From assembly GCF_021044565.1 (NCBI RefSeq), contig NZ_CP087997.1, positions 3,410,001-3,474,000 on the forward strand: a stretch of 64,000 nucleotides of DNA, written 5' to 3'. The translations under genes and the position numbers were made by a program. The stretch comes from Subtercola endophyticus (lineage in GTDB: Bacteria; Actinomycetota; Actinomycetes; Actinomycetales; Microbacteriaceae). Positions within the stretch are counted from its first letter, which is position 1; every line of letters starts with the position of its first letter. The notes under the pieces are model-generated. The model ran no database searches. It worked only from the letters and a program-made list of their open reading frames with translations, and was not told the origin of the DNA. Positions 35,308-44,665 of the stretch are shown here, piece after piece.

Positions 35308-37856
35308 GACTCGGATCCGTTCGCCAGTGCGGAGAAGTGCGTGTGCTCAGGCCTGTGTTGCGTGGCGGCCGTTCGGTAGACGTCTGCGAGAGCGGTCGAC
35401 ATGGCGCCGATCGTGAATCGATCGCGAACGAGGGCTTGTGCCTGTTCGACGCGGGCAGCGTCGGCACCGAGTTCGAGCAAGGGATTCACGCCGGCGAGCG
35501 CGAGGGCGTCGTGCATGCCGCGCCGCACTCCTGCCGTGGTTCGTGTGTCGACCAAGAACCCGGTGGTGCCGTCGGCCACATAGGTGGCCGGCCCGCCGCC
35601 ATTCGGAGCGATCACCACCAAGCCGGTCGCCAGCGCCTCGAGCAGCGCGATTCCGAACTCCTCCTTGACACTGCCGCACACGTAGATGCCGCCGGGGGCG
35701 CTCAACCCCGGGCGCCCGAAGCGCACCGCGGCGAGCCAGCGCGCCACGACGTCGTTCGGGCGATGGCCGGCGAGCAGCAGGCCGGCCCGGGCATCCGGAT
35801 GCTCGGTGAGGGTCTGCTCGATTCGATCGAGTTGACCGCGTTCGTCTGCCGACGGGTTGCGAAGATCTCCGCCCACGATGAGCAGGTTGCTCGTCGAGCT
35901 CAGCACGGCGTCGCTCGCCCACGACTCCACGATGGTGGCCATGCCCTTCACCGGGTGCAGCCGGCCCACGCTGATCGCCAGGGGGAGGCCGCGCCGGGCG
36001 GGAGGCAGGCCGGTGAGCAGCGCGCCGAGGGCCGTGAAGGCGTCGCGGCCGGTGCGCTGCTCGGTGCGGGGGTTGGTCCGCAGTTCGGGGCGCTGCTCGG
36101 CCGCTGCGGTGGATTCGGCCCGCGTTTCGCCCTGAGTTTCGGCCCGCGATTCGGCCTGCGCTTGGGCGAGCGCCTCGGTGACCACCGAGACGTCGATGCC
36201 CTCCGGCACGACGGTGTAACGGCCCGCGTCTGCCGCGATGTCGATGCCGAGCAGCCCTTCGAGGTCGCCCGCCAGGTCGGGGCGCGGAAAGAGCACTTTC
36301 TGGTCGGCCTGTGCGGCCAGCTGCGCCACGAGGTACGCCCGGTACCAATAGTGCTCACGCGCATCGGCCTCGCCGAATGTGCCTCGGGTCAGGGTTCCGG
36401 CCATGTCGAGAGCGTGGATCACCGCGTGCGGGTCGGGTGCCAGGGTGAAGACGACCGGAATGCCCAGTCGCGTGGCGACGGTCGCGGCGGCAAGGCTGCC
36501 GACATCGGCCATGCGCAGATGCAGAACATCTACGGGGCCGAGTGCGAGAAGCGCGCGCCGGATGCCTCGCTCCGCCGCCACTCTCGCCGGCCACGCGCGG
36601 GCCGAGGGCAGGGGTTCGGCGAGCAGCGGAATCGGAGCGAACACGTGGTGCGGTTCGGTGCTGCCCGTGCTGCCCGTGCTGCCCGTGCTGCCGGCGCTGA
36701 TGCCGCTAGTTCTGCCGACGTCGCCGGTGCCGCCGCTGCTGCCGAGGATGCGGATGCCGCCAGCAGTGCGGCTGCCAGCGGTGCCGGTGCCGACGCTCGT
36801 GTCTTGAGCCGCGATCGCGCCGCCACCTGCTCCGTCGCCGACGCTTGCGCCGAACCCCATTCCCTCTGCATCCGGCAGCGCAGCGAGCGCAGCTGCGGCC
36901 GAACCTCGCGACATGGTGATGACCCGGGCGATCTGCGGGCTCGCGACGAGGGCGTCACCGAGCCGCACGAGCAATGTGGCAATGCCGCCGTTGTCGCCGG
37001 CACCCGACTGTGTCAGCTCACGATCGATATCGGCGTGCAGAAAGAGTTGCGCCACGGTGAGCCCGCGTTTGTCTTCCGCAGACGCGCGGCCGACAGCGGA
37101 ACGCACACGCTCCGGCGGGTTCAGCCAGAGTTCAATGTCGTATGCGGCGAGTCGAGCGACGTCGCCGAGCGCGCCCGGTTCGTCGATGTAGCGCTGCACC
37201 GTGCGCAGCGCGGCGTTATCGGTCGTGCGATCGGCCAGCGCGGCCAGCGCGGCACAGCGAACCGTGACGTCTTCGTGTTCGTCTGTGGCGAGAGCCACCA
37301 GCACTCGACCGGCGACCCGCCCGGAGACGAGACCCAGCGTCTCTGCCAGCCGTGCACGAGACCCGTCTGCATCCGCCGCGCCCGCCCCCGCCCCAGACAC
37401 CGATCCCGCAACCAGCGCGCCCTCGAGAGTCAGCGCCACATGGTCGGGCGCCGTTGTGGCCCAGTGCTGCAGCGTCGACTGAGCAAGTGCGCCCGTGAAT
37501 CCGCCGGCGCAAACGGCTCCGACGAGCCGCGCAATGGCGTCGAGCCGCGGCAGGCGCTCGGCCATGGCCCACGCCGCGTGTTCGCGTACGAAGGCGCGAT
37601 CGTCAGAGAGCAGGTTGGAGAGGGCGATCTCAGCCGCGTCGTCGAAGATCCGCGCCAGTGCGTGAATGGCCGCGATGCCCGTCACCGTGTCTGAGGGGTC
37701 GCCCACCATCGCGAGCAGGGCTGCGACCGACCGGTCGCCGAAACGATCGACCGAGTCAGCAAAACGCTTGGCGGCACGCATCGCATCGACAATGAACGGC
37801 GTCGTGTGCAGGTCTGCAAGCGCGCTCTGCTGCTGCGGGGAGGAGTGGATGGTCAT
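35304..37856 (-). CDS. HEAT-repeat protein fused to a GT4 glycosyltransferase
   Basis: An 850-residue two-part protein. Residues about 35-300 form HEAT-like helical repeats (SVAALLAMVGDPSDTVTGIA, LSDDRAFVREHAAWAMAERL, LATDEHEDVTVRCAALAALA). A Gly/Ser/Thr linker follows, with STGSTGSTGST near 390-400. Residues about 410-835 are a retaining GT-B enzyme with VDVLHLRMADVG, PEGIDVSVV, SVGRLHPVKGM and EEFGIALLEALATGLVVIAP (ExE-type donor site). An insert near 570-595 carries RAETQGETRAES repeats. The ATG at 37856 is used; a GTG at 37937 would add 27 residues. It heads the GT4-GT1-holin-like operon. The fusion suggests a scaffold-bound transferase. Product unknown. Confidence 0.8.
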   Translation of the reverse strand: MTIHSSPQQQSALADLHTTPFIVDAMRAAKRFADSVDRFGDRSVAALLAMVGDPSDTVTGIAAIHALARIFDDAAEIALSNLLSDDRAFVREHAAWAMAERLPRLDAIARLVGAVCAGGFTGALAQSTLQHWATTAPDHVALTLEGALVAGSVSGAGAGAADADGSRARLAETLGLVSGRVAGRVLVALATDEHEDVTVRCAALAALADRTTDNAALRTVQRYIDEPGALGDVARLAAYDIELWLNPPERVRSAVGRASAEDKRGLTVAQLFLHADIDRELTQSGAGDNGGIATLLVRLGDALVASPQIARVITMSRGSAAAALAALPDAEGMGFGASVGDGAGGGAIAAQDTSVGTGTAGSRTAGGIRILGSSGGTGDVGRTSGISAGSTGSTGSTGSTEPHHVFAPIPLLAEPLPSARAWPARVAAERGIRRALLALGPVDVLHLRMADVGSLAAATVATRLGIPVVFTLAPDPHAVIHALDMAGTLTRGTFGEADAREHYWYRAYLVAQLAAQADQKVLFPRPDLAGDLEGLLGIDIAADAGRYTVVPEGIDVSVVTEALAQAQAESRAETQGETRAESTAAAEQRPELRTNPRTEQRTGRDAFTALGALLTGLPPARRGLPLAISVGRLHPVKGMATIVESWASDAVLSSTSNLLIVGGDLRNPSADERGQLDRIEQTLTEHPDARAGLLLAGHRPNDVVARWLAAVRFGRPGLSAPGGIYVCGSVKEEFGIALLEALATGLVVIAPNGGGPATYVADGTTGFLVDTRTTAGVRRGMHDALALAGVNPLLELGADAARVEQAQALVRDRFTIGAMSTALADVYRTAATQHRPEHTHFSALANGSES

Positions 37857-38148
37857 GCGGGGTGTGCCTCGAATCGTGGGGTCGAGCGCGCCGAAGCGGT
37901 CGTCGTTCGTCGTCGCCGCGGCACCAACTCTTGGCACCCGCGGTTTCAGGGGTTCGGAGCACTCGCCGCAGTGGCTTGCCCGCGCCGCGGAGTTCAGGCC
38001 GGGGTCCGGGGCCTGACTGATCAGTGCGGCTGAACCCTATTGAATTCGGTCGCCGAAATCGGGGCAATCCCTTGACAGGGGGCCAGCCGTGCCGACCAGG
38101 CGGGTCGATCCCCTCGAACCGCGCAGCCGGGTGAAATAAGATGACCGG

Positions 38149-39255
38149 ATGACCGCGCCCGACTCACCCCCGATCAAACTGCGCCCGGAGATCATGGCCC
38201 TCCCTCCCTACCGGCAGGGTAAGGCGGTCGAAGGCGGGTTCAAGCTGTCGTCGAACGAGAATCCTTTTCCACCGCTGCCGGGCGTGCTCGCGGCTGCAAA
38301 CGAAGCCGCCGAGACTCTGCACCGTTACCCGAACGGGTTCGCTCCCGAGTTGTCGGCCCGACTGGCCGAGCGGTTCGGCGTCGCGCTCGAGCAGGTCATC
38401 GTCGGTGCCGGGTCGGTCTCGTTGCTGGCCCAGCTCGTCATCGCCGCGGCGGGCGCCGGCGACGAAGTCGTCTACTCGTGGCGATCGTTCGAGGCGTACC
38501 CACTCTTGCCGCCGATGAGCGGGGCCACGAGCATCCAGGTGCCGAACCTGCCCGACCATCGGCATGACCTGCCTGCGATGGCGGCGGCGGTCACCGATCG
38601 AACCCGGCTCCTCATCGTCTGCACGCCGAACAACCCCACCAGCACCATCGTGACCAAGGCCGAGTTCGCGGACTTCATGTCGCAGTTGCCGAGCGACCTG
38701 CTCGTCATTCTCGATGAGGCATATACCGAGTTCGTGACCGATCCCGACGCGGTCGACGGCAAAGAACTGGTCGGGCAGTACCCGAACCTCGTCGTGCTGC
38801 GCACGTTCTCGAAGGCCTACGGGCTGGCCGGTCTGCGTATCGGGTACGGCATCGGCCCGGTCAGCGTGATCGACGCGGCGCGCAGCGCGAGCATTCCTCT
38901 GGCGGTCACGAATCACGCCCAGCTCGCCGCTATGGCCTCGCTCGATGTCGAAGACGAGCTCCTCGAACGCGTCGGCCACATTGCAGCTTTGCGCACCACC
39001 ATCGTGCAGGGACTCGCCGAGCAGGGCTGGCAGGTTCCCGACCCGCAGGGCAACTTCGTCTGGCTGCCTACGGGTGATTTCACCGACGAGGCGGCCGCCA
39101 TTCTGGTCAGTCACGGAATTATGGCCCGACCTTTTCACCCCGACGGAATCCGTATTTCGATCGGTGAGCGCGATTCAGTGGAGAAACTCCTGTCATCTAC
39201 ACAAGAGATTGTTCAGAACCTCTCAAAGAGAGGTCTCTCCCAGCCGATACGTTAG
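38149..39255 (+). CDS. HisC-like PLP aminotransferase
   Basis: A 368-residue fold-type I aminotransferase. It has [16 protein letters not shown] near the start, [12 protein letters not shown] at the PLP phosphate site, [19 protein letters not shown] (the Asp contacting PLP) and the Schiff-base lysine in [17 protein letters not shown]. The family covers histidinol-phosphate and aromatic-amino-acid aminotransferases. No other his gene is near. The genes after it form a 2-oxoacid dehydrogenase, so aromatic or branched-chain amino acid transamination feeding that complex is conceivable. Exact substrate is open. Confidence 0.88.
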   Translation: MTAPDSPPIKLRPEIMALPPYRQGKAVEGGFKLSSNENPFPPLPGVLAAANEAAETLHRYPNGFAPELSARLAERFGVALEQVIVGAGSVSLLAQLVIAAAGAGDEVVYSWRSFEAYPLLPPMSGATSIQVPNLPDHRHDLPAMAAAVTDRTRLLIVCTPNNPTSTIVTKAEFADFMSQLPSDLLVILDEAYTEFVTDPDAVDGKELVGQYPNLVVLRTFSKAYGLAGLRIGYGIGPVSVIDAARSASIPLAVTNHAQLAAMASLDVEDELLERVGHIAALRTTIVQGLAEQGWQVPDPQGNFVWLPTGDFTDEAAAILVSHGIMARPFHPDGIRISIGERDSVEKLLSSTQEIVQNLSKRGLSQPIR

Positions 39256-39324
39256 AAGCTGGCACGGAGTCAGAACCATGCACAGCACCGAAGCATGCAC
39301 AGCGATAGAAGTAAGAGGCAGCCA

Positions 39325-40446
39325 GTGGCAGAGCGAACTCCCGCGGTTCAGTTTCTTTCGATCGACGGAAAATTCGCTCCGAACGAGGCGGCCGAGCAAT
39401 ACCTGCCCTACCTCGCCCATCTGACCGAGAGTGATCACCAGCAGTTCTATCGCGACATGGCGATCACTCGCCGGTTCGACGAAGAGTGCACGAATCTGCA
39501 GCGTCAGGGCCAAATGGGTCTGTGGCCGCCGAGTCACGGGCAGGAGGCCGCGCAGGTCGGCTCGGCTCGCGCAGCACGATCTCAAGACGTGCTGTTTCCG
39601 ACCTACCGCGAGCACGCCGTCGCGCTGGTTCGCGGCGTCGACATTCTCGACATCGTGCAAGTGATGCGCGGCACCAGCCTGGGCGGCTGGAACCCGAACG
39701 ACCCGAAGAACGGCAATTTTCGCAACTACACGCTCGTCATCGGGTCGCAGACGCTGCACGCCACCGGCTACGCGATGGGTGTCGCTTTCGACGGCGCGGT
39801 CGGTACGGGCGACCCTGAGGTCGACACCGCGGTCATGGTCTATTTCGGGGACGGCTCGACGAGTCAGGGCGACGTGAGCGAATCGTTCGTCTTCGCGGCG
39901 TCGAACCAGACGCCGCAGGTGTTCTTCTTGCAGAACAATCAGTGGGCGATCTCGGTGCCGGTCTCGACTCAGTCGCGCATACCCCTCTATTTGCGCGCAC
40001 AGGGGTTCGGAATCCCGAGCGTGCAGATCGACGGCAACGATGTGCTGGCCAGCTATGCCGCCAGCAAGAAGCACCTCGACGAGGCGCGCTCGGGCGAGGG
40101 GCCGGCCATGATCGAGGCGCTGACGTATCGCATCGGTGCACACACCACGTCAGACGACCCCACTCGTTACCAGACGCCCGAGCAACTGGCGCATTGGGTC
40201 GCGCGTGATCCGATCATCCGCTTCGAGAGCTACCTGCGCTCGCAGGGTGCGCCCGAGCAGTTCTTCGCCGATACCGTCGTCGAAGCGAACGACTTCGCGG
40301 CCGATCTGCGGCACCGCACGCTGGCCCTCGAGGCTCCGACGCTGGCGTCGATGTTCGAGAACGTCTATGCCGAGCCGCATCCGCTGACCAGCGATCAGCT
40401 CGCCTGGCTCGACGCCTACGAACTCTCGCTTCGAGAGGGAGTCTGA
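39325..40446 (+). CDS. 2-oxoacid dehydrogenase E1 alpha subunit
   Basis: A 373-residue thiamine-diphosphate E1 alpha subunit. The TPP motif GDGSTSQGDVSESFVFAASN (about 173-192) ends in QNNQWAIS, and the phosphorylation-loop-like RIGAHTTSDDPTRYQ follows. The heterodimeric E1 with an alpha/beta split points to branched-chain 2-oxoacid or acetoin/pyruvate dehydrogenase rather than the one-chain AceE typical of actinobacterial pyruvate dehydrogenase. GTG at 39325 is preferred for AAGAGG six bases upstream; an ATG ten codons earlier is possible. The stop overlaps E1 beta in TGATG. Confidence 0.9.
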   Translation: MAERTPAVQFLSIDGKFAPNEAAEQYLPYLAHLTESDHQQFYRDMAITRRFDEECTNLQRQGQMGLWPPSHGQEAAQVGSARAARSQDVLFPTYREHAVALVRGVDILDIVQVMRGTSLGGWNPNDPKNGNFRNYTLVIGSQTLHATGYAMGVAFDGAVGTGDPEVDTAVMVYFGDGSTSQGDVSESFVFAASNQTPQVFFLQNNQWAISVPVSTQSRIPLYLRAQGFGIPSVQIDGNDVLASYAASKKHLDEARSGEGPAMIEALTYRIGAHTTSDDPTRYQTPEQLAHWVARDPIIRFESYLRSQGAPEQFFADTVVEANDFAADLRHRTLALEAPTLASMFENVYAEPHPLTSDQLAWLDAYELSLREGV

Positions 40447-41432
40447 TGGCCGCGTCAGTCGAAGAGCTGCCCCTCGCCAAAGCTCTGAACGCCGGCCTGC
40501 GCGCCGCGATGGCGACGGATGACCGTGTTCTGCTGATGGGCGAAGACATCGGTACCCTTGGCGGCGTTTTTCGCGTCACCGAGGGTCTGCAAGACGAGTT
40601 CGGAAAGAAGCGGGTGCTCGACACCCCGCTCGCCGAGTCCGGAATCGTCGGAACGGCGATCGGCCTCGCCATGCGTGGTTATCGGCCGGTCTGCGAGATT
40701 CAGTTCGACGGGTTCATCTTTCCCGCGTTCGACCAGATCACAAGCCAATTGGCCAAGCTGACGAACCGAACGGCAGGCGCCGTGCACATGCCCGTCGTCA
40801 TTCGGGTGCCCTACGGCGGCCACATCGGTGCCGTCGAGCACCATCAGGAGAGCCCCGAAGCCTATTTCGCTCACACCGCGGGACTGCGAGTGGTGAGCCC
40901 GAGCACGCCGAACGACGCGTACTGGATGATTCAGGAAGCTATTGCTTCTGACGACCCGGTGATGTTCTTCGAGCCCAAGAGCCGATACTGGCCGAAGGGC
41001 CCTGTCGACTTCACGTCGAGCGCGGCACCGCTGCACGCGACCCGCGTGGTGCGCACCGGAACCGATGTGACGCTGCTCGCGCACGGGGCCATGGTCTCGA
41101 CGCTCCTGCAGGCCGCCCAGGTCGCTGCCGACGAGGGAGTGAGCGTCGAGGTGCTCGACCTGCGATCGCTGAGCCCTGTCGACTTTGGCCCGATCATCTC
41201 GTCGGTCGAGAAGACCGGCCGTCTCATCGTCTGCCAAGAGGCACCGGGCTTTGTCAGCGTGGGGTCAGAGATTGCCGCTACGGTCGCTGAACGGGCGTTC
41301 TTCTCCCTCCAGTCGCCGGTGCTGCGTGTTTCGGGTTTCGATACGCCCTACCCGGCCTCGAAGATCGAGACGTTCTACCTGCCAGACGCCGACCGCGTGC
41401 TCGATGCGATCGACCGCTCACTCGCCTACTGA
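40446..41432 (+). CDS. 2-oxoacid dehydrogenase E1 beta subunit
   Basis: A 328-residue transketolase-type E1 beta. Key segments are VLLMGEDIGTLGGVFRVTEGL, LDTPLAESGIVGTAIGLAMRG, EIQFDGFIFPAFDQI, RVPYGGHIGAVEHHQESPEA and the C-terminal domain LLAHGAMVSTLLQAA. It joins E1 alpha to form the alpha2beta2 decarboxylase that passes an acyl group to E2. The start overlaps the E1 alpha stop, ensuring balanced synthesis. Confidence 0.93.
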   Translation: MAASVEELPLAKALNAGLRAAMATDDRVLLMGEDIGTLGGVFRVTEGLQDEFGKKRVLDTPLAESGIVGTAIGLAMRGYRPVCEIQFDGFIFPAFDQITSQLAKLTNRTAGAVHMPVVIRVPYGGHIGAVEHHQESPEAYFAHTAGLRVVSPSTPNDAYWMIQEAIASDDPVMFFEPKSRYWPKGPVDFTSSAAPLHATRVVRTGTDVTLLAHGAMVSTLLQAAQVAADEGVSVEVLDLRSLSPVDFGPIISSVEKTGRLIVCQEAPGFVSVGSEIAATVAERAFFSLQSPVLRVSGFDTPYPASKIETFYLPDADRVLDAIDRSLAY

Positions 41433-41465
41433 TACGCGCTTCTTCACCCAGAGAGCTGGAGCTCC

Positions 41466-42842
41466 ATGAGAGAATCACTGTTCTTACTTCCCGATGTCGG
41501 CGAGGGTCTGACCGAAGCCGAGATCGTCACGTGGCGGGTCGCGGCAGGCGACACCATCGAGATCAATCAGGTCATCGTCGAGATCGAGACCGCTAAGTCG
41601 CTCGTCGAGCTGCCCTCGCCCTACGAGGGTGTCGTGCGCGAGATTCTGGTGGGCGAAGGCAACACGGTCGAGGTCGGCACCCCGATCATCCGCGTCGCCA
41701 ATGAGGCCGAGGGCGGCGTCGAAGAGGCCGAGATTCCGCAGGTCGTCGCCGAGGTTGCCGCGACGGTCGTGCACGAACCAGAAAGCCTGCCCGGCGCTGT
41801 TCTCGTGGGCTACGGCAGCAAAGGTCACGTCACGAGCCGCCGCCGATCGCGACTGGTTCCCCCGGTGGGTCTCGCGGCGGGCACCGACGTAGCTCGCGCA
41901 GGGCTCACCGCCACCGCTCCGACCTCGGGGGCACCGGTCGCTAGCCGCCCGGTCGGGCACTCGTCGCCGGTGCTCACCGGGCTGCCGATCATTGCGAAGC
42001 CGCCCATTCGCAAGCTGGCCAAAGACCTCGACGTCAGTCTGGCCGAAGTCACCCCGACCGGCCCGATCGGCGACATCACCCGTGAAGACGTGGTCAGGCA
42101 CGCTTCGCAGGCCAAGGTGTTCCACAACGTCGAGACCCCGCAGTGGGCGGATGTTCGTGAAGAACGAATCCCGGTGAAGGGCGTTCGCAAGCAGATCGCC
42201 AAGTCGATGGTGACCAGCGCTTTCACCGCTCCGCACGTGAGTCTGTTCGTCGATGTCGACGCCACGCGCACCATGGAATTCGTGAAGCGGCTGAAGAACT
42301 CCGCCGACTTCGCAGGCGTCAAAGTGTCACCGCTCCTGATCATCGCGAAGGCCATCATCTGGGCGGTTCGGCGTAACCCGATGGTGAATTCGGCGTGGAC
42401 CGATCGCGAGATCATCGTGCGCAATTACGTGAATCTCGGTGTAGCGGCGGCGACTCCGCGCGGGCTGCTCGTTCCGAATGTCAAAGAGGCGCAAGCGATG
42501 ACGCTGCTCGAGCTCGCCTCTGCGCTGGAGTCGTTGACGCTGACCGCGCGCGAGGGCCGCACGAGCCCCACCGACATGGCCGACGGAACAATCACCATCA
42601 CCAACATCGGCGTTTTCGGCATGGACACCGGCACGCCCATCCTGAACCCCGGCGAAGTGGCCATCGTCGCTCTCGGAACCATCAAACAGCGCCCGTGGGT
42701 CGTCGACGGCGAAGTGCGCCCCCGCTTCGTCACGACTCTCGGTGCCAGCTTCGATCACCGAGTGGTCGACGGCGACGTGGCGAGCCGCTTTCTGGCGGAT
42801 GTCGCGGCCATCGTCGAAGAGCCGGCGCTCTTGCTCGACTAG
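41466..42842 (+). CDS. Dihydrolipoamide acyltransferase (E2)
   Basis: A 458-residue E2. One lipoyl domain at the N-terminus carries the lipoylated lysine in [18 protein letters not shown]. An Ala/Pro linker leads to the peripheral subunit-binding domain ([30 protein letters not shown]). The catalytic acyltransferase domain ends with [16 protein letters not shown], which holds the active-site His and Asp. It starts 34 bases after E1 beta. No E3 (lipoamide dehydrogenase) gene follows, so E3 must be supplied from elsewhere. Branched-chain acyl specificity is the best guess. Confidence 0.93.
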   Translation: MRESLFLLPDVGEGLTEAEIVTWRVAAGDTIEINQVIVEIETAKSLVELPSPYEGVVREILVGEGNTVEVGTPIIRVANEAEGGVEEAEIPQVVAEVAATVVHEPESLPGAVLVGYGSKGHVTSRRRSRLVPPVGLAAGTDVARAGLTATAPTSGAPVASRPVGHSSPVLTGLPIIAKPPIRKLAKDLDVSLAEVTPTGPIGDITREDVVRHASQAKVFHNVETPQWADVREERIPVKGVRKQIAKSMVTSAFTAPHVSLFVDVDATRTMEFVKRLKNSADFAGVKVSPLLIIAKAIIWAVRRNPMVNSAWTDREIIVRNYVNLGVAAATPRGLLVPNVKEAQAMTLLELASALESLTLTAREGRTSPTDMADGTITITNIGVFGMDTGTPILNPGEVAIVALGTIKQRPWVVDGEVRPRFVTTLGASFDHRVVDGDVASRFLADVAAIVEEPALLLD

Positions 42843-42869
42843 GTACCGCTTGTCGAGCGGCTAACGCTT

Positions 42870-42906
42870 TTGACAATCATTATCAATAAGCCCTAGCATC
42901 GGAGGG
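42870..42906 (+). promoter_or_regulatory. Zur box over a leaderless znu promoter
   Basis: TGACAATCATTATCA (42871-42885) is a near-perfect Zur/Fur-type palindrome with one mismatch. It overlaps a consensus -35 TTGACA (42870-42875). TAGCAT (42894-42899) is the -10 at 18-bp spacing. The likely start of transcription falls on or next to the GTG at 42906, and the only Shine-Dalgarno-like sequence, GGAG, is just one base from it. This suggests a leaderless mRNA that Zur shuts off when zinc is plentiful. Confidence 0.78.
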
Positions 42907-43835
42907 TGCTCACCCGACTCTCCCTCCCTTCAGCTGTTCTGGTCTCTGCCGCGCTTCTGGCCGGGCTGGCCGGCTGCGCTGGTGCCTCTGCCACGGCCGA
43001 GACAGGCGGCAGCCCCGGCGCGACCATCAGCGTCGTGGCCTCGACCGACGTCTACGGTGACATCGCCGCTCAGATCGGCGGCGATCGGGTCTCGGTCACG
43101 TCGCTCATCGACGATCCGAACAAAGACCCGCACGAATACCAGGCGAGCGGCCAGAACCAGCTTGCGGTCTCGAAAGCTGACATCGTCATCGAGAACGGTG
43201 CCGGGTACGACGACTTCATCGACTCGATGCGCTCGAGCGCGAAGAACCCCGACGTGGTCGTGCTGAACGCTGCGAAGCTCTCTGGCTTCGATCTCGAACC
43301 TGCCGACGGAGACTTCAACGAGCACCTCTGGTACGACTTTGCGACCGTGCAGAAGGTTTCGACCGCTCTCACCGACGCACTCAGCCGAATCGACCCGAGC
43401 GACGCCGCGACGTTCGCCGCAAACGCCGCGACGTTCGCCTCGGGGCTCGATGGGCTGACGGCCACCGAGTCAGACCTGAAGGTCACCGCGGCAGGCCGAG
43501 GCGTTCTCATCACCGAGCCGGTACCGCTTTACATGCTCGCCGCGATCGGCATGGTGAACCGAACACCCGAGGCCTTCAGCAGGGCCGTCGAAAACGACTC
43601 CGATGCTCCGCCCGACGTTCTGGCGGCGACGACCGGCCTGCTTGCCGCGCACCAGGTCGCGATTCTCGTCTACAACTCGCAGACCAGCGGTGCACAGACC
43701 GACGCCGTGCTCGCCGCGGCCGCGGCGGCGTCGATTCCCGTCGTGCCGGTGACCGAGACCCTGCCCGCCGGCGACACCTACCTCTCGTGGATGACGCAGA
43801 ACCTCGCCGCCCTGAAAGTTGCTCTGACCACATGA
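42906..43835 (+). CDS. znuA: Zinc ABC transporter substrate-binding lipoprotein
   Basis: A 309-residue cluster A-I metal-binding protein. The signal peptide ends in lipobox LAGC near residue 24, so it is membrane-anchored outside the cell. Likely metal ligands are His in DPNKDPHEYQ, His in DFNEHLWYDF, Glu in LITEPVPLYML and a late Asp in PAGDTYLSWM. The His/Asp-rich loop of enterobacterial ZnuA is absent. The place in a znuACB-zur operon behind a Zur box points to zinc. GTG start, probably leaderless. The stop overlaps znuC (ATGA). Confidence 0.9.
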   Translation: MLTRLSLPSAVLVSAALLAGLAGCAGASATAETGGSPGATISVVASTDVYGDIAAQIGGDRVSVTSLIDDPNKDPHEYQASGQNQLAVSKADIVIENGAGYDDFIDSMRSSAKNPDVVVLNAAKLSGFDLEPADGDFNEHLWYDFATVQKVSTALTDALSRIDPSDAATFAANAATFASGLDGLTATESDLKVTAAGRGVLITEPVPLYMLAAIGMVNRTPEAFSRAVENDSDAPPDVLAATTGLLAAHQVAILVYNSQTSGAQTDAVLAAAAAASIPVVPVTETLPAGDTYLSWMTQNLAALKVALTT

Positions 43836-44665
43836 CCGCCGCCGACTCTGACAATCTGCTGGCCGGGCAGCCCGTTCTGCGGCTCGCCGACGCCTCACTC
43901 GCCTTCGGTTCACGCACGCTCTGGAGCAACCTGAACCTGCGGGTCTCGGCGGGAGAGTTCATCGCCGTCATCGGGGCGAACGGATCGGGCAAGACCAGCC
44001 TCTTGAAGGTCATTCTGGGGCAGCAAGAGCTTTCCAGCGGAACGGTCGAGTTTCTCGGGGCGCCCGTGTCGCGAGGCAACAGGCGTATCGGCTACATTCC
44101 TCAGCAGAAGCTCGCCGACGATGGAACGCCGCTTCGCGCGCGTGACCTGGTGGGTCTCAGCCTCACCGGGCATCGCTTCGGTTTTCCGTGGCCGTCGCGT
44201 CGCCGCCGTGAGCAGGTCGACTCGCTGCTCGACTCGGTGGGCGCCACCGCGTACGGCAACGTCTCCATCTCGCACCTCTCGGGAGGCGAGCAGCAGCGGC
44301 TGCGCGTCGGGCAAGCGCTCGCCGGTGACCCGGCGCTGTTGCTCTGCGACGAACCGCTGCTTTCGCTCGACCTCAACTATCAACGTGCCGTCAGCGAACT
44401 CATCGACGCTCAGCGGCGCGAACGCGAGCTGGGCGTGCTGTTCGTGACCCACGACATCAACCCCGTGCTGGGTATGGTCGATCGGGTGCTGTACCTGGCC
44501 GGCGGCCGCTTTCGCATCGGTACACCCGACGAGGTCTTGCGTTCGTCAGTGTTGAGTGAGCTCTACGGTTCGCCGGTCGACGTCATTCGTTCGCAGGGTC
44601 GTGTCATCGTGGTCGGAACGCCCGACGGCCCGCACGAGCATCCCGACGCCGGAGACGCAGCATGA
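43832..44665 (+). CDS. znuC: Zinc ABC transporter ATP-binding protein
   Basis: A 277-residue ATPase. Walker A GANGSGKTSLLKV is at about 49-61, the Q-loop is GYIPQQK, the signature is HLSGGEQQRLRVGQAL, Walker B is LLLCDEPLLSLD and the H-loop is FVTHDINP. It powers zinc import through ZnuB. Overlapping start and stop codons with znuA and znuB (ATGA both sides) show tight coupling. Confidence 0.93.
   Translation: MTAADSDNLLAGQPVLRLADASLAFGSRTLWSNLNLRVSAGEFIAVIGANGSGKTSLLKVILGQQELSSGTVEFLGAPVSRGNRRIGYIPQQKLADDGTPLRARDLVGLSLTGHRFGFPWPSRRRREQVDSLLDSVGATAYGNVSISHLSGGEQQRLRVGQALAGDPALLLCDEPLLSLDLNYQRAVSELIDAQRRERELGVLFVTHDINPVLGMVDRVLYLAGGRFRIGTPDEVLRSSVLSELYGSPVDVIRSQGRVIVVGTPDGPHEHPDAGDAA

Noticed and set aside
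35337..37694. A 785-residue open frame antisense to the HEAT-GT4 gene
   Set aside because: No recognisable motif and biased composition; the opposite strand has full glycosyltransferase motifs.
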